From: Flavobacterium johnsoniae
GTDB taxonomy: Bacteria > Bacteroidota > Bacteroidia > Flavobacteriales > Flavobacteriaceae
Direction of reading: 5' to 3'
Length of the DNA stretch: 64,000 nt
NCBI RefSeq assembly: GCF_001879205.1
Contig: NZ_MLFK01000005.1
Coordinates: 372,001-436,000 of the forward strand
Shown here: piece by piece, positions 1 to 8,316 of the stretch
How the letters are laid out: each line of letters starts with the position of its first letter
Position numbering within the stretch: the stretch's first letter is position 1
The notes under the pieces: model-generated
What the model saw: only the letters and a program-made list of their open reading frames with translations
The model's database searches: none
Told to the model about the DNA's origin: nothing
Position numbers and translations under genes: made by a program

Positions 1-47
1 ATCAAATCGATGATTTTCTTTTTGGCTGTATCAGAAACCTTTATCAT
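1..47 (-). CDS. IscA/SufA-family iron-sulfur carrier (5' end only)
   Basis: Reading leftward from an ATG at 47, the frame gives MIKVSDTAKKKIIDL and stays open to the window edge. This opening is typical of HesB/IscA/SufA A-type Fe-S carriers, which hand Fe-S clusters to apo-proteins in the cytoplasm. The three conserved cysteines would lie outside the window, so the assignment rests on 15 residues only. A TAnnTTTG promoter box sits about 110 bp upstream. In flavobacteria this gene commonly starts a suf operon, which would continue to the left (inference). Confidence 0.6.
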   Translation of the reverse strand, partial: MIKVSDTAKKKIIDL

Positions 48-156
48 TGTTTATGGTATTTGTTTTTAATAGATCATTTTAATCTGCATTTAAATAGTAA
101 TCAAATTATTACATAAAATTTAAATACCAATTTCTACGTTCAAATGAAATTGTCTG

Positions 157-164
157 CAAAGATA
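157..164 (-). promoter_or_regulatory. promoter -7 box for the IscA-like gene
   Basis: On the minus strand this reads TATCTTTG, a perfect match to the Bacteroidota -7 consensus TAnnTTTG. No TTG element is found at the usual 17-23 nt spacing, so the call rests on the -7 box and its position upstream of the leftward gene. Confidence 0.45.
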
Positions 165-372
165 CGACTTAAAAACCTTTTTCCATAACGGTTCACATTA
201 TTATAACAAATGTTAAAATAGATAGAAGTTATTTTGGCTCAAAAAATGAAAAAAAAGCCTCTTTTATTTCGGCTCCATTTTTATTTTGAGAGAAAAGTCA
301 TATGGTTTTGTAAAGTGTTCTTGCTGTGCGGGTTAACTTTGTTTCGATTTTGTTAAAATACCGTATTTCTAC

Positions 373-404
373 TTGTTATGCCGGACAAATTATTGGTATT
401 TTTG
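373..404 (+). promoter_or_regulatory. promoter of the coiled-coil membrane protein gene
   Basis: TTG at 373-375, a 21 nt spacer, then TATTTTTG at 397-404 match the Bacteroidota consensus TTG-N17-23-TAnnTTTG. Transcription would start near 410, giving a leader of only about 13 nt before the ATG at 424. Confidence 0.55.
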
Positions 405-423
405 CAAAAAATTGTGAGTAATT

Positions 424-1350
424 ATGAAAAAGCATTACACTAGTGAATGGATACGAGTACTTTTTGCCATATTTTTTATTTTTGGAATAGGAGCAACCTT
501 CTTTTTGTTTAGCAATGAGCTTAAAGAAAGCGCTGAAAAAGCAAAAGTAGTCAGCAATAAACCAGCATATATAGGATTTAGCAGAGAAAATTCGGCTCAA
601 AAAAGCATACTCGATTCTTTAAATATTTTAAGATTAGAATATGATGTGGCTCTTCTCGAAAAAACTTCATTATCGCAGCAGTTAGAATTGGAAAAGAAGA
701 ATGTTCAAAATTTAATGGACATTATTCAGGTATCAAAGAATCCGTCAATTACCCAAATGCAAATTTTCAGAAGACAGCTCTCTGATTTAAAAACGGCACT
801 GGCGGCCAAAATTACTGAGATTAAAAATTTAAAATCTCAGAACAAAAGCCTGCTTACAGAAATTGAAAGTCAGAATGTGGTAATGTACCAGCAAAAAAAA
901 GAGAATGATACCTTGATTTTAAATCAAAAGAAGTTAGAATCCGCCATAAAAGATGCTTCAAAATTATCGCTGAATAATTTTAAGGTTATTGCACTCCATG
1001 AAAAAAAATCAGGAAAAGAACAGGAAACAGAGAAAGCTAAAAGTACAAAAAAACTAAAAATAAGTTTTTCGGTTAATGGAAATGCAATTGCTAAAACCGG
1101 AAAAAGAGTTTTTTATGTTCAGGTTCTTGATCAAAAAAATACTGTTTTAGGCGAAAATAAATTAGTTGAATTCGATAACGACAAAGCTTTAGTTTACAGT
1201 TTTATTGTTGCAGTAGATTTTCAGGGCAAACCAGCAAATGTTTATGGGGTTTTGAATTCTGATGGAAACGAATTTAAAAAAGGAACTTATTTTGTCAACT
1301 TCTTCGACAAACAAGAAATAATGGGAAGTTCTTCTATTACTTTAGAATAA
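424..1350 (+). CDS. membrane-anchored coiled-coil protein, unknown function
   Basis: A 308-residue protein with one N-terminal membrane segment (about residues 10-30). It is followed by a long Lys/Glu/Gln-rich heptad-like region (about 60-185) that should form a coiled coil, and a C-terminal globular part (about 210-308) containing the stretch KISFSVNGNAIAKTGKRVFY. The charge pattern suggests an inner-membrane protein with most of its mass on one side. It is monocistronic with its own promoter. Homologues are usually annotated as hypothetical or, because of the coiled coil alone, as chromosome-partitioning proteins. I do not recognise a specific function. Confidence 0.75.
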   Translation: MKKHYTSEWIRVLFAIFFIFGIGATFFLFSNELKESAEKAKVVSNKPAYIGFSRENSAQKSILDSLNILRLEYDVALLEKTSLSQQLELEKKNVQNLMDIIQVSKNPSITQMQIFRRQLSDLKTALAAKITEIKNLKSQNKSLLTEIESQNVVMYQQKKENDTLILNQKKLESAIKDASKLSLNNFKVIALHEKKSGKEQETEKAKSTKKLKISFSVNGNAIAKTGKRVFYVQVLDQKNTVLGENKLVEFDNDKALVYSFIVAVDFQGKPANVYGVLNSDGNEFKKGTYFVNFFDKQEIMGSSSITLE

Positions 1351-1547
1351 GAATTTTTCAGCCTGCAAATTTTACTGGTTTAACAGTTTATGCTATGTTT
1401 TTGTTTATACCAAAGCGATGAAAGTATTATGAGGTAAGACTAAAAAAATCTGTGTAAATCTGCTAAACTCGTAATCTCGGTGGCCAATTTAACATCTGTG
1501 TAAGAAACATATTTTGAGAATGCGTAGCAAAACGAAATTGGATTTCC

Positions 1548-1555
1548 TAGCTTTG
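1548..1555 (+). promoter_or_regulatory. -7 box inside the longer ORF of the MBL-fold gene
   Basis: TAGCTTTG matches TAnnTTTG and lies 25 bp before the ATG at 1580. It is downstream of the ATG at 1514 that would open a longer reading frame, so it favours 1580 as the translation start. No well-spaced TTG was found. Confidence 0.4.
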
Positions 1556-1579
1556 TTTTCTTATTTGAAACTTATACTA

Positions 1580-2437
1580 ATGAAACTTTACCCAATAGAA
1601 TCAGGAAATTTTAAATTAGATGGCGGTGCAATGTTTGGTGTTGTTCCCAAAACAATTTGGAATAAAACGAACCCGGCAGATGAAAACAATTTAATTGATA
1701 TTGCAGCAAGATGTTTGCTTATTGAAGATGGAAATCGCCTTATTTTAATTGATACCGGAATGGGAGATAAACAGTCTGAAAAGTTCTTTGGCTATTATTC
1801 GCTTTGGGGATCACATTCTATCGATAAATCGCTGGCTAAATATGGTTTTAGCAGAGATGATATTACTGATGTATTTATGACGCATTTGCATTTTGACCAT
1901 TGCGGCGGAAGTATTCAATGGAATTCTGATAAAACTTTTTATGAGCCGGCTTTTAAAAATGCAAAATTCTGGACAAACGAAAACCATTGGGAATGGGCAA
2001 CAAAACCTAATGCCCGCGAAAAAGCTTCTTTCCTTACAGAAAACATTATTCCCATGCAGGAAAGCGGACAGTTAAACTTTATAAAACGCCCTGAAGCTGA
2101 TTTTGGTTTTTCAGAAGAAATGAATTTCGGAATTTATTATGTTGATGGTCATACTGAAAAGCAAATGATTCCGCATATTCAATACCAGGATAAAACCATT
2201 GTTTTTTGTGCCGATTTGTTAGCCACAGCCGGACATATTCCGCTGCCATATGTTATGGGTTACGACACAAGACCTTTATTAACAATGCCGGAGAAATCTA
2301 GATTTTTGAATGAAGCAGCTGATAAAAATTATTATTTGTTTTTAGAACATGACGCTCACAATCAAATTATAACTGTGGAACATACAGAAAAAGGTGTTCG
2401 ATTGAAAGAGGTCTTTAGTTGTGAAGATATTCTTTAA
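1580..2437 (+). CDS. metallo-beta-lactamase-fold hydrolase
   Basis: A 285-residue MBL-fold protein. The zinc-binding motif THLHFDHCGG (HxHxDH) is near residue 95. The fold continues through a later His in YVDGHTEKQ and the Asp in FCADLLATAGH to a C-terminal LEHDAH motif. This layout fits the large group of MBL hydrolases that includes quorum-quenching lactonases and related esterases; the substrate cannot be read from sequence. I start it at 1580 (MKLYPIESG) rather than at the ATG at 1514, because the extra 22 residues are basic and unlike the family and contain a likely promoter box. A shared terminator separates it from the convergent LRR gene. Confidence 0.85.
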   Translation: MKLYPIESGNFKLDGGAMFGVVPKTIWNKTNPADENNLIDIAARCLLIEDGNRLILIDTGMGDKQSEKFFGYYSLWGSHSIDKSLAKYGFSRDDITDVFMTHLHFDHCGGSIQWNSDKTFYEPAFKNAKFWTNENHWEWATKPNAREKASFLTENIIPMQESGQLNFIKRPEADFGFSEEMNFGIYYVDGHTEKQMIPHIQYQDKTIVFCADLLATAGHIPLPYVMGYDTRPLLTMPEKSRFLNEAADKNYYLFLEHDAHNQIITVEHTEKGVRLKEVFSCEDIL

Positions 2438-2450
2438 AAAAATACAATTA

Positions 2451-2490
2451 AAAAAATCCCATTTTCAACTTAATGAAGATGGGATTTTTT
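2451..2490. terminator. bidirectional terminator
   Basis: Inverted repeat AAAAAATCCCAT / ATGGGATTTTTT with an A-run on one side and a T-run on the other. It lies between the convergent MBL-fold and LRR genes. Confidence 0.8.
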
Positions 2491-2515
2491 AGTTGAACTA
2501 AATTGGTTGAGAAGA

Positions 2516-5500
2516 TTACTCAATTATTATTTTCTTAGCCGAAGCAGCGTCCTGATTGATTAAGTATATAAAGTAGACTCCTTTTGGTAAATCTGACAAA
2601 TTGATTGTGTTATTGGTGTTGTCAGCGTTTAGTGTAAAAGATTTTACCAGTTGTCCCAAAGTGTTATAGACATTAGCCTTTTCTAAATTTACATTTTGAA
2701 TATTTAATTCGCCTTTAGTTGGGTTTGGATAGATTGCTGCTTTATCAAAAACAGTTTCTTCAAGACCTAATGATGAACAATTCGTAGAAAAAACCGCCGC
2801 CGCATCTTTTCTTTCTGCCCAATTTTTAGTTGAATAATCGGGATCATCTACCTGAATGCATTTTAAGAGTGGGTTTTCTGTTAAGTTAAGACTAATTATA
2901 TCATTTGTGATAAATCTGTTTGAACCATTTTTTAAATTTAATGTCGACAGGTTGTTTTTAGAACAATTGATTGTCCAAAGAGGATTTGCGGAAAGGTCTA
3001 GGTTTGTTAATTGATTTGAACTACATCTCAAATCGCTTAAACTTTTATTTTTTGCAACATCGAGAATAGTTAATTTATTGTACATGCAAAAAAGACTTTT
3101 TAAATTGGTATTGTTAGAAATATCAAGACTTATTAATTCATTTTCAGAAATACGAAGAGTTTTTAATGCTTTATTATTTGAAAGATCTATGCTTGTTAAT
3201 TTATTATTGTTAAGCATTAAATCTACTAAAGCAACATTTTTAGAAAGGTTGATCGCAGTCAATTCATTACTTTCACAACTTAAACTTGTCAATGATGTAA
3301 AATCTTGAATTCCAGTTAAGTCCGTAATAGATGCATTACTTAAATTTATAAAAGTTATAAAAGAAATTCTTGATGTCGGAATTCTGCCATCTGGTTCTCC
3401 GGCATCAATTTTTAGGGCAATTAACTTTTTCTCAAAATTGATGTCAGGAATTAAAGTATAATTTTCATTACAAACCTCATTAAAATTAGCACTTGTTTCT
3501 TTTTTACTTGACCAATTTGTTGTCGAATAAGCAGCATCATCTACTTGAATGCAGGCTAGATTATAGTTGTATCGGAAATCAGAGCTTGACAAATCTAAAT
3601 TTTTGTTATTACCATTTTTCAAATTCAAATACCATAAAAGATTAGAGCTGCAATCCAGTTTATTAAGGGCAGTATGTTTAGAAACATCTATATATTCTAT
3701 TTTATTATGATCACAAAATAGAGTAGTTAAGGATAGATTTTTTGATATATTTAAATCGGTTAAATCAAGATCAGAACATTTTAAAGTTGTTAAAGCAGTG
3801 TTGCTGGTAACGTCAAGTTCCGGAAAAGTGTCAAAAATAGAATTATTACTTAAATCTAGATAAGTCAGGGCGGTATTCTTAGAAACATCAATCCATTTTA
3901 ATCGGTTTGTATTAATGTCTAAATAATTTAAGAATATATTTTTACTGACATTTAAAACGCCCACATTATTATTAGAGCAATATACAGTTGTTAGAACAAC
4001 ATTTTCTGAGAAATCTAGATAGGAAATTTTATTTCTTCCGCAATCTAAATAAGTAAGCGACACAAAGTCTTCTAATCCGGATAAACTTACAATATTGCTT
4101 GAAGATACATCTAAAGTGGTTAAAGAAGCAACGTTTGCCGTTAGTACTTTTCCGTTTTTACCATCAGTGTCAATTCCGATATCTATTAATTTTTGTTCAA
4201 AATTTGTATCAGGAATTAAGGTGTAGGCAGTAGCTGTGCCACAGTTTCCATTGTAAGTAGCGATATTTTCTTTAGAAGTAGACCAATTTGCATTTGCACT
4301 ATTTGCATTATCTACAGTGATACATCTTAAATCCCAATTATCCTTAAAGCTGCGGGTTTTTAATATTGTGTTCGTGCCATTTTTTACATTCAGGTTAACT
4401 AATTTATTGGTATTGCAATAAAAAGTAGTTAGAGAATTGTTTTTTGAAACATCAAGATTTGTCAATTTATTATTAGAACAATTAAAATAAGACAGATTGG
4501 TGTTTTTTGAAACATCAAGTAATGGTAATCTATTGCTGGAACAATCTAGAGTAGTAAAGTCCCAGCTGTCTGGAAGATCTAAAATTGTCAAAGCATTATT
4601 GCTGCAATTTAAATTTGCCAAGTTCAAATTTTTCGTCAAATTTATAGCTCTCAAGTTAGTATTCCTGCATTCTAAAATAGCTAAAGCAGGATTTTTAGAA
4701 AAATCTAAAAGCGCAAATTGATTCGTATAAGAACAATTTAAATTTGTTAAGGCAGCATTATTCGAAACATCAAGAGAAGTTAATTGATTTCTGCCGCAAT
4801 TTAAATCAGCTAATTTTAGGTTTTTTGAAACATTTAATGACGTCAGTTTATTGTTGTAGCAGTTGAAAGTCTTTAATGCCAGATTTTTGGAAATATCCAA
4901 GCTATTGATGCTGTTTCCTGAACAGTTTAAAGTAGTTATCTGTGTAAAATCTTCGATTCCGGTTAGATCGGTAATTGTAGCACTGGAAACATCTAAAGTC
5001 TTTAATGAAGAAATACTTGCCGTCAGTACTTTTCCATCAAGCAGCTCTCCAGAATCTATATAAAGATTTCTTAATTTTTGTTCGAATTTTGGATCTGGAA
5101 TAAGGGTATATTTTCCATCACAAGCCAAGGTATAACTTGCTCTATAATCTCTAAAGCCTGACCAATTTTTATTGGAATAGATTACATCATCTACAGAGAT
5201 ACAATAAAGCTGAGTAGTAGTTCGAAAATCAATATGATATGAAAAATCCCAATAAAAGGCAGTATTGTTTCCGTTTTTTATATTTAAACTTGTCAGTGGG
5301 TTATTATTGCAATACAAGGAAGTCAGTGCAGTATTTTTTGAAACATCAAGACTTGTTAAGGAGTTGGTTGAACAGCTTAAAGACTTTAAAGCAATGTTTT
5401 GAGAAACATCCAAACTGGTTAATTTATTTACTACACATTGTAAAGTGGTCAAGCCTAATTTTGTAGAAACATCAAGATTGGTTAGTTTATTATTACTGCA

Positions 5501-6346
5501 ATTAATAGAAGTTAAAGCTGAGTTTTTAGAAATATCTAAACTTGTCAGCAAGTTGCCCTGACAATTTAAAGTTGTTAGAGCTGTATTTTTAGTTAGACTT
5601 AAAGTTGTTAATTCGTGACCTGAACAATTTAAGGAGGTCAGCGCCGTGAAATCTTGAATTCCTGTTAGGTCTGTAATGTATAAACCTGATCCATGAACAT
5701 TCGTAGTTACATTTAAAGAAGTTAATGTAGAAATACTCGAGGTTAGCACTTTTCCGTCTGGTGCGCCGGAATCAATACCAATACCAATCAATTTTTTTTC
5801 AAAATTCAAATCCGGAATAAGAGTATATTGCTCACTTCCTTTAGCATAAATCTGCACGTAATCAATATTTGCGTTAAATCCGATGTTATCAAGAGTATTT
5901 AAAGAAATACTTAAATCATAGGATAAATTTTGATCTGGTGTAAAAGTAGTTTCAGCTGTTGCCCAGTTATTATCTGTAGCAAAAAAACTATTAGAAAGTG
6001 TTGTCGCACTTCCGTTTTTATTAATGTTTAATACAATTGGGTGAGAGCTGTTAAAATTACTGCTCAAATATTTGTATTTAAACTTAACGACATAAGTAAC
6101 TCCAGCATTTAAAGGAACTTGCGTTGTGATTTTTGGAATTGAAGCACTGCTTGCAAAAGATAACTTTATGCTGTTAAACCCTTCCCAATACTCTGCCGCA
6201 TTTTGAGTAACATTGTTTTGAGTCGTCCAATAAGGAAGTGAAGTGGTGCTTGTCCAGTTTTCGAATCCACCGTTTAGGACTAAATTGGTTTGCGCATAAA
6301 TAGAAAAATTCGCTAAAAATAAAAGTAAGAGTAGTTTTGTTTTCAT
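2516..6346 (-). CDS. giant T9SS-secreted leucine-rich-repeat protein
   Basis: A protein of about 1,276 residues starting at MKTKLLLLLFLANFSIYAQ, a clear signal peptide. An upstream ATG at 6373 would only add nine polar residues in front of it. Residues about 20-170 resemble a carbohydrate-binding beta-sandwich (NLVLNGGFENW opening). The body consists of four modules that each begin LIPDxxFExKL, carry an IDxGxxDGKVLT-type segment, and continue with LRRs of the pattern LTxLDVSKNxALTxLxC. The C-terminus is a type A T9SS sorting domain (AIYPNPTKGELNI ... KKIIIE). The protein is therefore expected outside the cell or on its surface, perhaps as an adhesin or binding protein. LRRs show binding, not catalysis. 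It is monocistronic. Confidence 0.85.
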   Translation of the reverse strand: MKTKLLLLLFLANFSIYAQTNLVLNGGFENWTSTTSLPYWTTQNNVTQNAAEYWEGFNSIKLSFASSASIPKITTQVPLNAGVTYVVKFKYKYLSSNFNSSHPIVLNINKNGSATTLSNSFFATDNNWATAETTFTPDQNLSYDLSISLNTLDNIGFNANIDYVQIYAKGSEQYTLIPDLNFEKKLIGIGIDSGAPDGKVLTSSISTLTSLNVTTNVHGSGLYITDLTGIQDFTALTSLNCSGHELTTLSLTKNTALTTLNCQGNLLTSLDISKNSALTSINCSNNKLTNLDVSTKLGLTTLQCVVNKLTSLDVSQNIALKSLSCSTNSLTSLDVSKNTALTSLYCNNNPLTSLNIKNGNNTAFYWDFSYHIDFRTTTQLYCISVDDVIYSNKNWSGFRDYRASYTLACDGKYTLIPDPKFEQKLRNLYIDSGELLDGKVLTASISSLKTLDVSSATITDLTGIEDFTQITTLNCSGNSINSLDISKNLALKTFNCYNNKLTSLNVSKNLKLADLNCGRNQLTSLDVSNNAALTNLNCSYTNQFALLDFSKNPALAILECRNTNLRAINLTKNLNLANLNCSNNALTILDLPDSWDFTTLDCSSNRLPLLDVSKNTNLSYFNCSNNKLTNLDVSKNNSLTTFYCNTNKLVNLNVKNGTNTILKTRSFKDNWDLRCITVDNANSANANWSTSKENIATYNGNCGTATAYTLIPDTNFEQKLIDIGIDTDGKNGKVLTANVASLTTLDVSSSNIVSLSGLEDFVSLTYLDCGRNKISYLDFSENVVLTTVYCSNNNVGVLNVSKNIFLNYLDINTNRLKWIDVSKNTALTYLDLSNNSIFDTFPELDVTSNTALTTLKCSDLDLTDLNISKNLSLTTLFCDHNKIEYIDVSKHTALNKLDCSSNLLWYLNLKNGNNKNLDLSSSDFRYNYNLACIQVDDAAYSTTNWSSKKETSANFNEVCNENYTLIPDINFEKKLIALKIDAGEPDGRIPTSRISFITFINLSNASITDLTGIQDFTSLTSLSCESNELTAINLSKNVALVDLMLNNNKLTSIDLSNNKALKTLRISENELISLDISNNTNLKSLFCMYNKLTILDVAKNKSLSDLRCSSNQLTNLDLSANPLWTINCSKNNLSTLNLKNGSNRFITNDIISLNLTENPLLKCIQVDDPDYSTKNWAERKDAAAVFSTNCSSLGLEETVFDKAAIYPNPTKGELNIQNVNLEKANVYNTLGQLVKSFTLNADNTNNTINLSDLPKGVYFIYLINQDAASAKKIIIE
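2830..5830 (-). repeat. four tandem LRR modules inside the secreted protein gene
   Basis: The LIPD module openings lie near 5815, 5095, 4212 and 3448, giving repeat units of roughly 720-880 bp. Each unit restarts with a LIPDxNFEKKL-like block followed by six to twelve LRRs. The units have diverged in number of LRRs, which suggests internal gene duplication followed by repeat gain and loss. Confidence 0.8.
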
Positions 6347-6619
6347 AGGCTGGTTTGTTTTTGGATCGGACAATTATACAAAAATCAATCGGAAATTTAT
6401 TACGGAAAGACGTAATGAGAAGGAATATTTTTAGGATTTTTGTCTTTTTAAACTTTGGTAATCTGTAAGTTATAAGCTGTCAGTTGCTTGGAGTATAAAA
6501 ACCATTTTAAAATGAATTTTTGATCAAACTTTCATAACACAGTGTTAACAGTTAGTTTTTTGTAACAAAAAAGCATAATTTAGACCCATCTTTTAACTTT
6601 ACATTTATAATATAGATAC

Positions 6620-8254
6620 ATGAGTCATATAAAACCTCTCAAATTATCTGCTTTTGCATTACTTGTTTTAGCAGGCTGCAGTGCTACTTTGCAAGCGCAA
6701 AGTTCAACGTCTAAAGAATTTATTAAAGCTCCGCTGGCTGTGGTTAAAAAAGCGCCGGTAAGCGAGAATGAATTGAAAAGATGGAGTCATTTGGATTTAA
6801 TAAAAGATTCAATCCCGGGAATGAGCGTTGATAGGGCTTATGCCGAATTATTACAAGGTAAAAAAGGACAGAAAGTAATTGTAGGAATTGTTGATTCTGG
6901 TGTTGATATCGAGCACGAAGATCTGCAAGGAATGATCTGGACAAATACTAAAGAAATTCCGGGTAACGGAATCGACGATGATAAGAACGGATTTATTGAT
7001 GACGTACACGGATGGAATTTCCTTGGTGACGCCGTTCATGAAAATCTTGAAATGACCCGTATTGTTAAAAAAGGAGACGACGGTTCTGCTCAATATAAAG
7101 AAGCTTTAGCCCAATATACTGAAAAGTATGAAAAAGCTTTAAAAGACAAGCAACAGGTAGATTTTTTATTAGAAGTACACGCTACGATTAAAAAAGAGTT
7201 GAATAAAACGACTTATAAAGTAGAAGATTTAAGTACAATTACTTCAACGGATCCAAAAGTGTTGCAAAGTAAAAATATCATGACCCAGATATTTGGCAAC
7301 GCAGGTCCAACTTTTGATCCAGAAGCTGAACTTGGAGAATATAAAGAACAGGTTTATGATCAGTTAGAGTACAACTTAAATAAAGAATTTGACGGTAGAA
7401 AAATCGTAGGCGATAATCCGGACGATATTAAAAACAACCGTTACGGAAATAATGTTGTTTTTGGACCAGACAAAGAAAAAGCACTCCACGGAACTCACGT
7501 TGCGGGAATTATTGCTCAGGTTCGTGGTAATAATTTAGGCGGAGACGGTGTGGCAAACAACGTTGAAATTTTAACGGTGAGAGCAGTTCCGGACGGAGAT
7601 GAGTACGATAAAGATATTGCTTTGGCAATTCGCTATGCAGTAGATAATGGTGCAAAAGTAATCAACGGAAGTTTCGGAAAAAGTTTTTCTCCTCAAAAGA
7701 AGTGGGTTTACGAAGCGATTAAATATGCAGCTAAAAAAGATGTATTAATTGTTCACGCAGCAGGTAACGACGGTTACAATATCGACGAAACAAAAAATAT
7801 TAATTATCCAAATGATTCTGAAGACAATGTAAAAGAATTTACAGATAACGTAATCACAATTGGAGCTATTAATAAACAATACGGAGAAACTGTTGTTGCA
7901 CCATTTTCAAACTTCGGGAAAATAAATGTTGACGTTTTTGCTCCGGGTGAAGAAATTTATGCAACAGTTCCTAATAATAAATACAAGTATTTACAAGGAA
8001 CTTCTATGGCATCTCCAAATGCAGCAGGAGTAGCGGCGTTAATTCGTTCTTACTATCCAAAATTAAAAGCATCTCAGGTAAAAAATATTTTAATGGATTC
8101 TGGAGTTGCACTTCCTTCAAAAGTAATTTTGGGTGAAAATCCAAACCCAGATCAACAACCAGTTGCTGTTTCTTCTGTTGAATCATCTAAAACAGCTAAA
8201 ATGGTAAACGCTTACAATGCTTTAATTTTGGCTGAAAAAATGTCTAAAAAATAA
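6620..8254 (+). CDS. S8 family subtilisin-like serine peptidase, lipoprotein
   Basis: A 544-residue subtilase with an intact catalytic triad: Asp92 (IVDSGVD), His290 (HGTHVAGI) and Ser462 (GTSMASPNAAG). A lipobox (LVLAGC, Cys20) predicts export and lipid anchoring in the envelope. About 197 residues separate Asp and His, far more than the roughly 30 of subtilisin. This insert is charged and helix-rich (about 110-260). Flavobacterial relatives are usually annotated as S8 peptidases. A hairpin terminator follows, and the next gene encodes another secreted peptidase on the same strand, so a joint role in protein digestion is plausible (inference). Confidence 0.9.
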   Translation: MSHIKPLKLSAFALLVLAGCSATLQAQSSTSKEFIKAPLAVVKKAPVSENELKRWSHLDLIKDSIPGMSVDRAYAELLQGKKGQKVIVGIVDSGVDIEHEDLQGMIWTNTKEIPGNGIDDDKNGFIDDVHGWNFLGDAVHENLEMTRIVKKGDDGSAQYKEALAQYTEKYEKALKDKQQVDFLLEVHATIKKELNKTTYKVEDLSTITSTDPKVLQSKNIMTQIFGNAGPTFDPEAELGEYKEQVYDQLEYNLNKEFDGRKIVGDNPDDIKNNRYGNNVVFGPDKEKALHGTHVAGIIAQVRGNNLGGDGVANNVEILTVRAVPDGDEYDKDIALAIRYAVDNGAKVINGSFGKSFSPQKKWVYEAIKYAAKKDVLIVHAAGNDGYNIDETKNINYPNDSEDNVKEFTDNVITIGAINKQYGETVVAPFSNFGKINVDVFAPGEEIYATVPNNKYKYLQGTSMASPNAAGVAALIRSYYPKLKASQVKNILMDSGVALPSKVILGENPNPDQQPVAVSSVESSKTAKMVNAYNALILAEKMSKK

Positions 8255-8277
8255 ATAACTATATATTACTAATCCAA

Positions 8278-8305
8278 TGGAAGAGTGGCAGCTCTTCCAT
8301 TTTTA
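8278..8305 (+). terminator. terminator after the subtilase gene
   Basis: Stem TGGAAGAG (8278-8285) / CTCTTCCA (8292-8299) with a 6 nt loop, followed by TTTTTATTATT. It lies only 12 bp before the M1 peptidase start, so some read-through is possible. Confidence 0.75.
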
Positions 8306-8316
8306 TTATTATAAAC

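Larger units (their letters stand above)
48..423. other. divergent intergenic region
   Basis: This 376 bp AT-rich spacer separates the leftward Fe-S carrier gene from the rightward coiled-coil membrane protein gene. It holds a promoter box for each side (157-164 minus, 397-404 plus). A weak inverted AGCC/GGCT repeat near 266-285 is next to T- and A-rich stretches. No convincing additional coding frame was seen. Confidence 0.5.

Noticed and set aside
1514..1579. Upstream start for the MBL-fold hydrolase
   Set aside because: The extra 22 residues are basic and unlike the family, and a TAGCTTTG promoter box lies within them.
2830..5830. Regularly spaced repeats that could suggest a CRISPR array
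   Set aside because: They are coding LRRs in one long frame with diverged units. There are no identical direct repeats with unique spacers and no cas genes.
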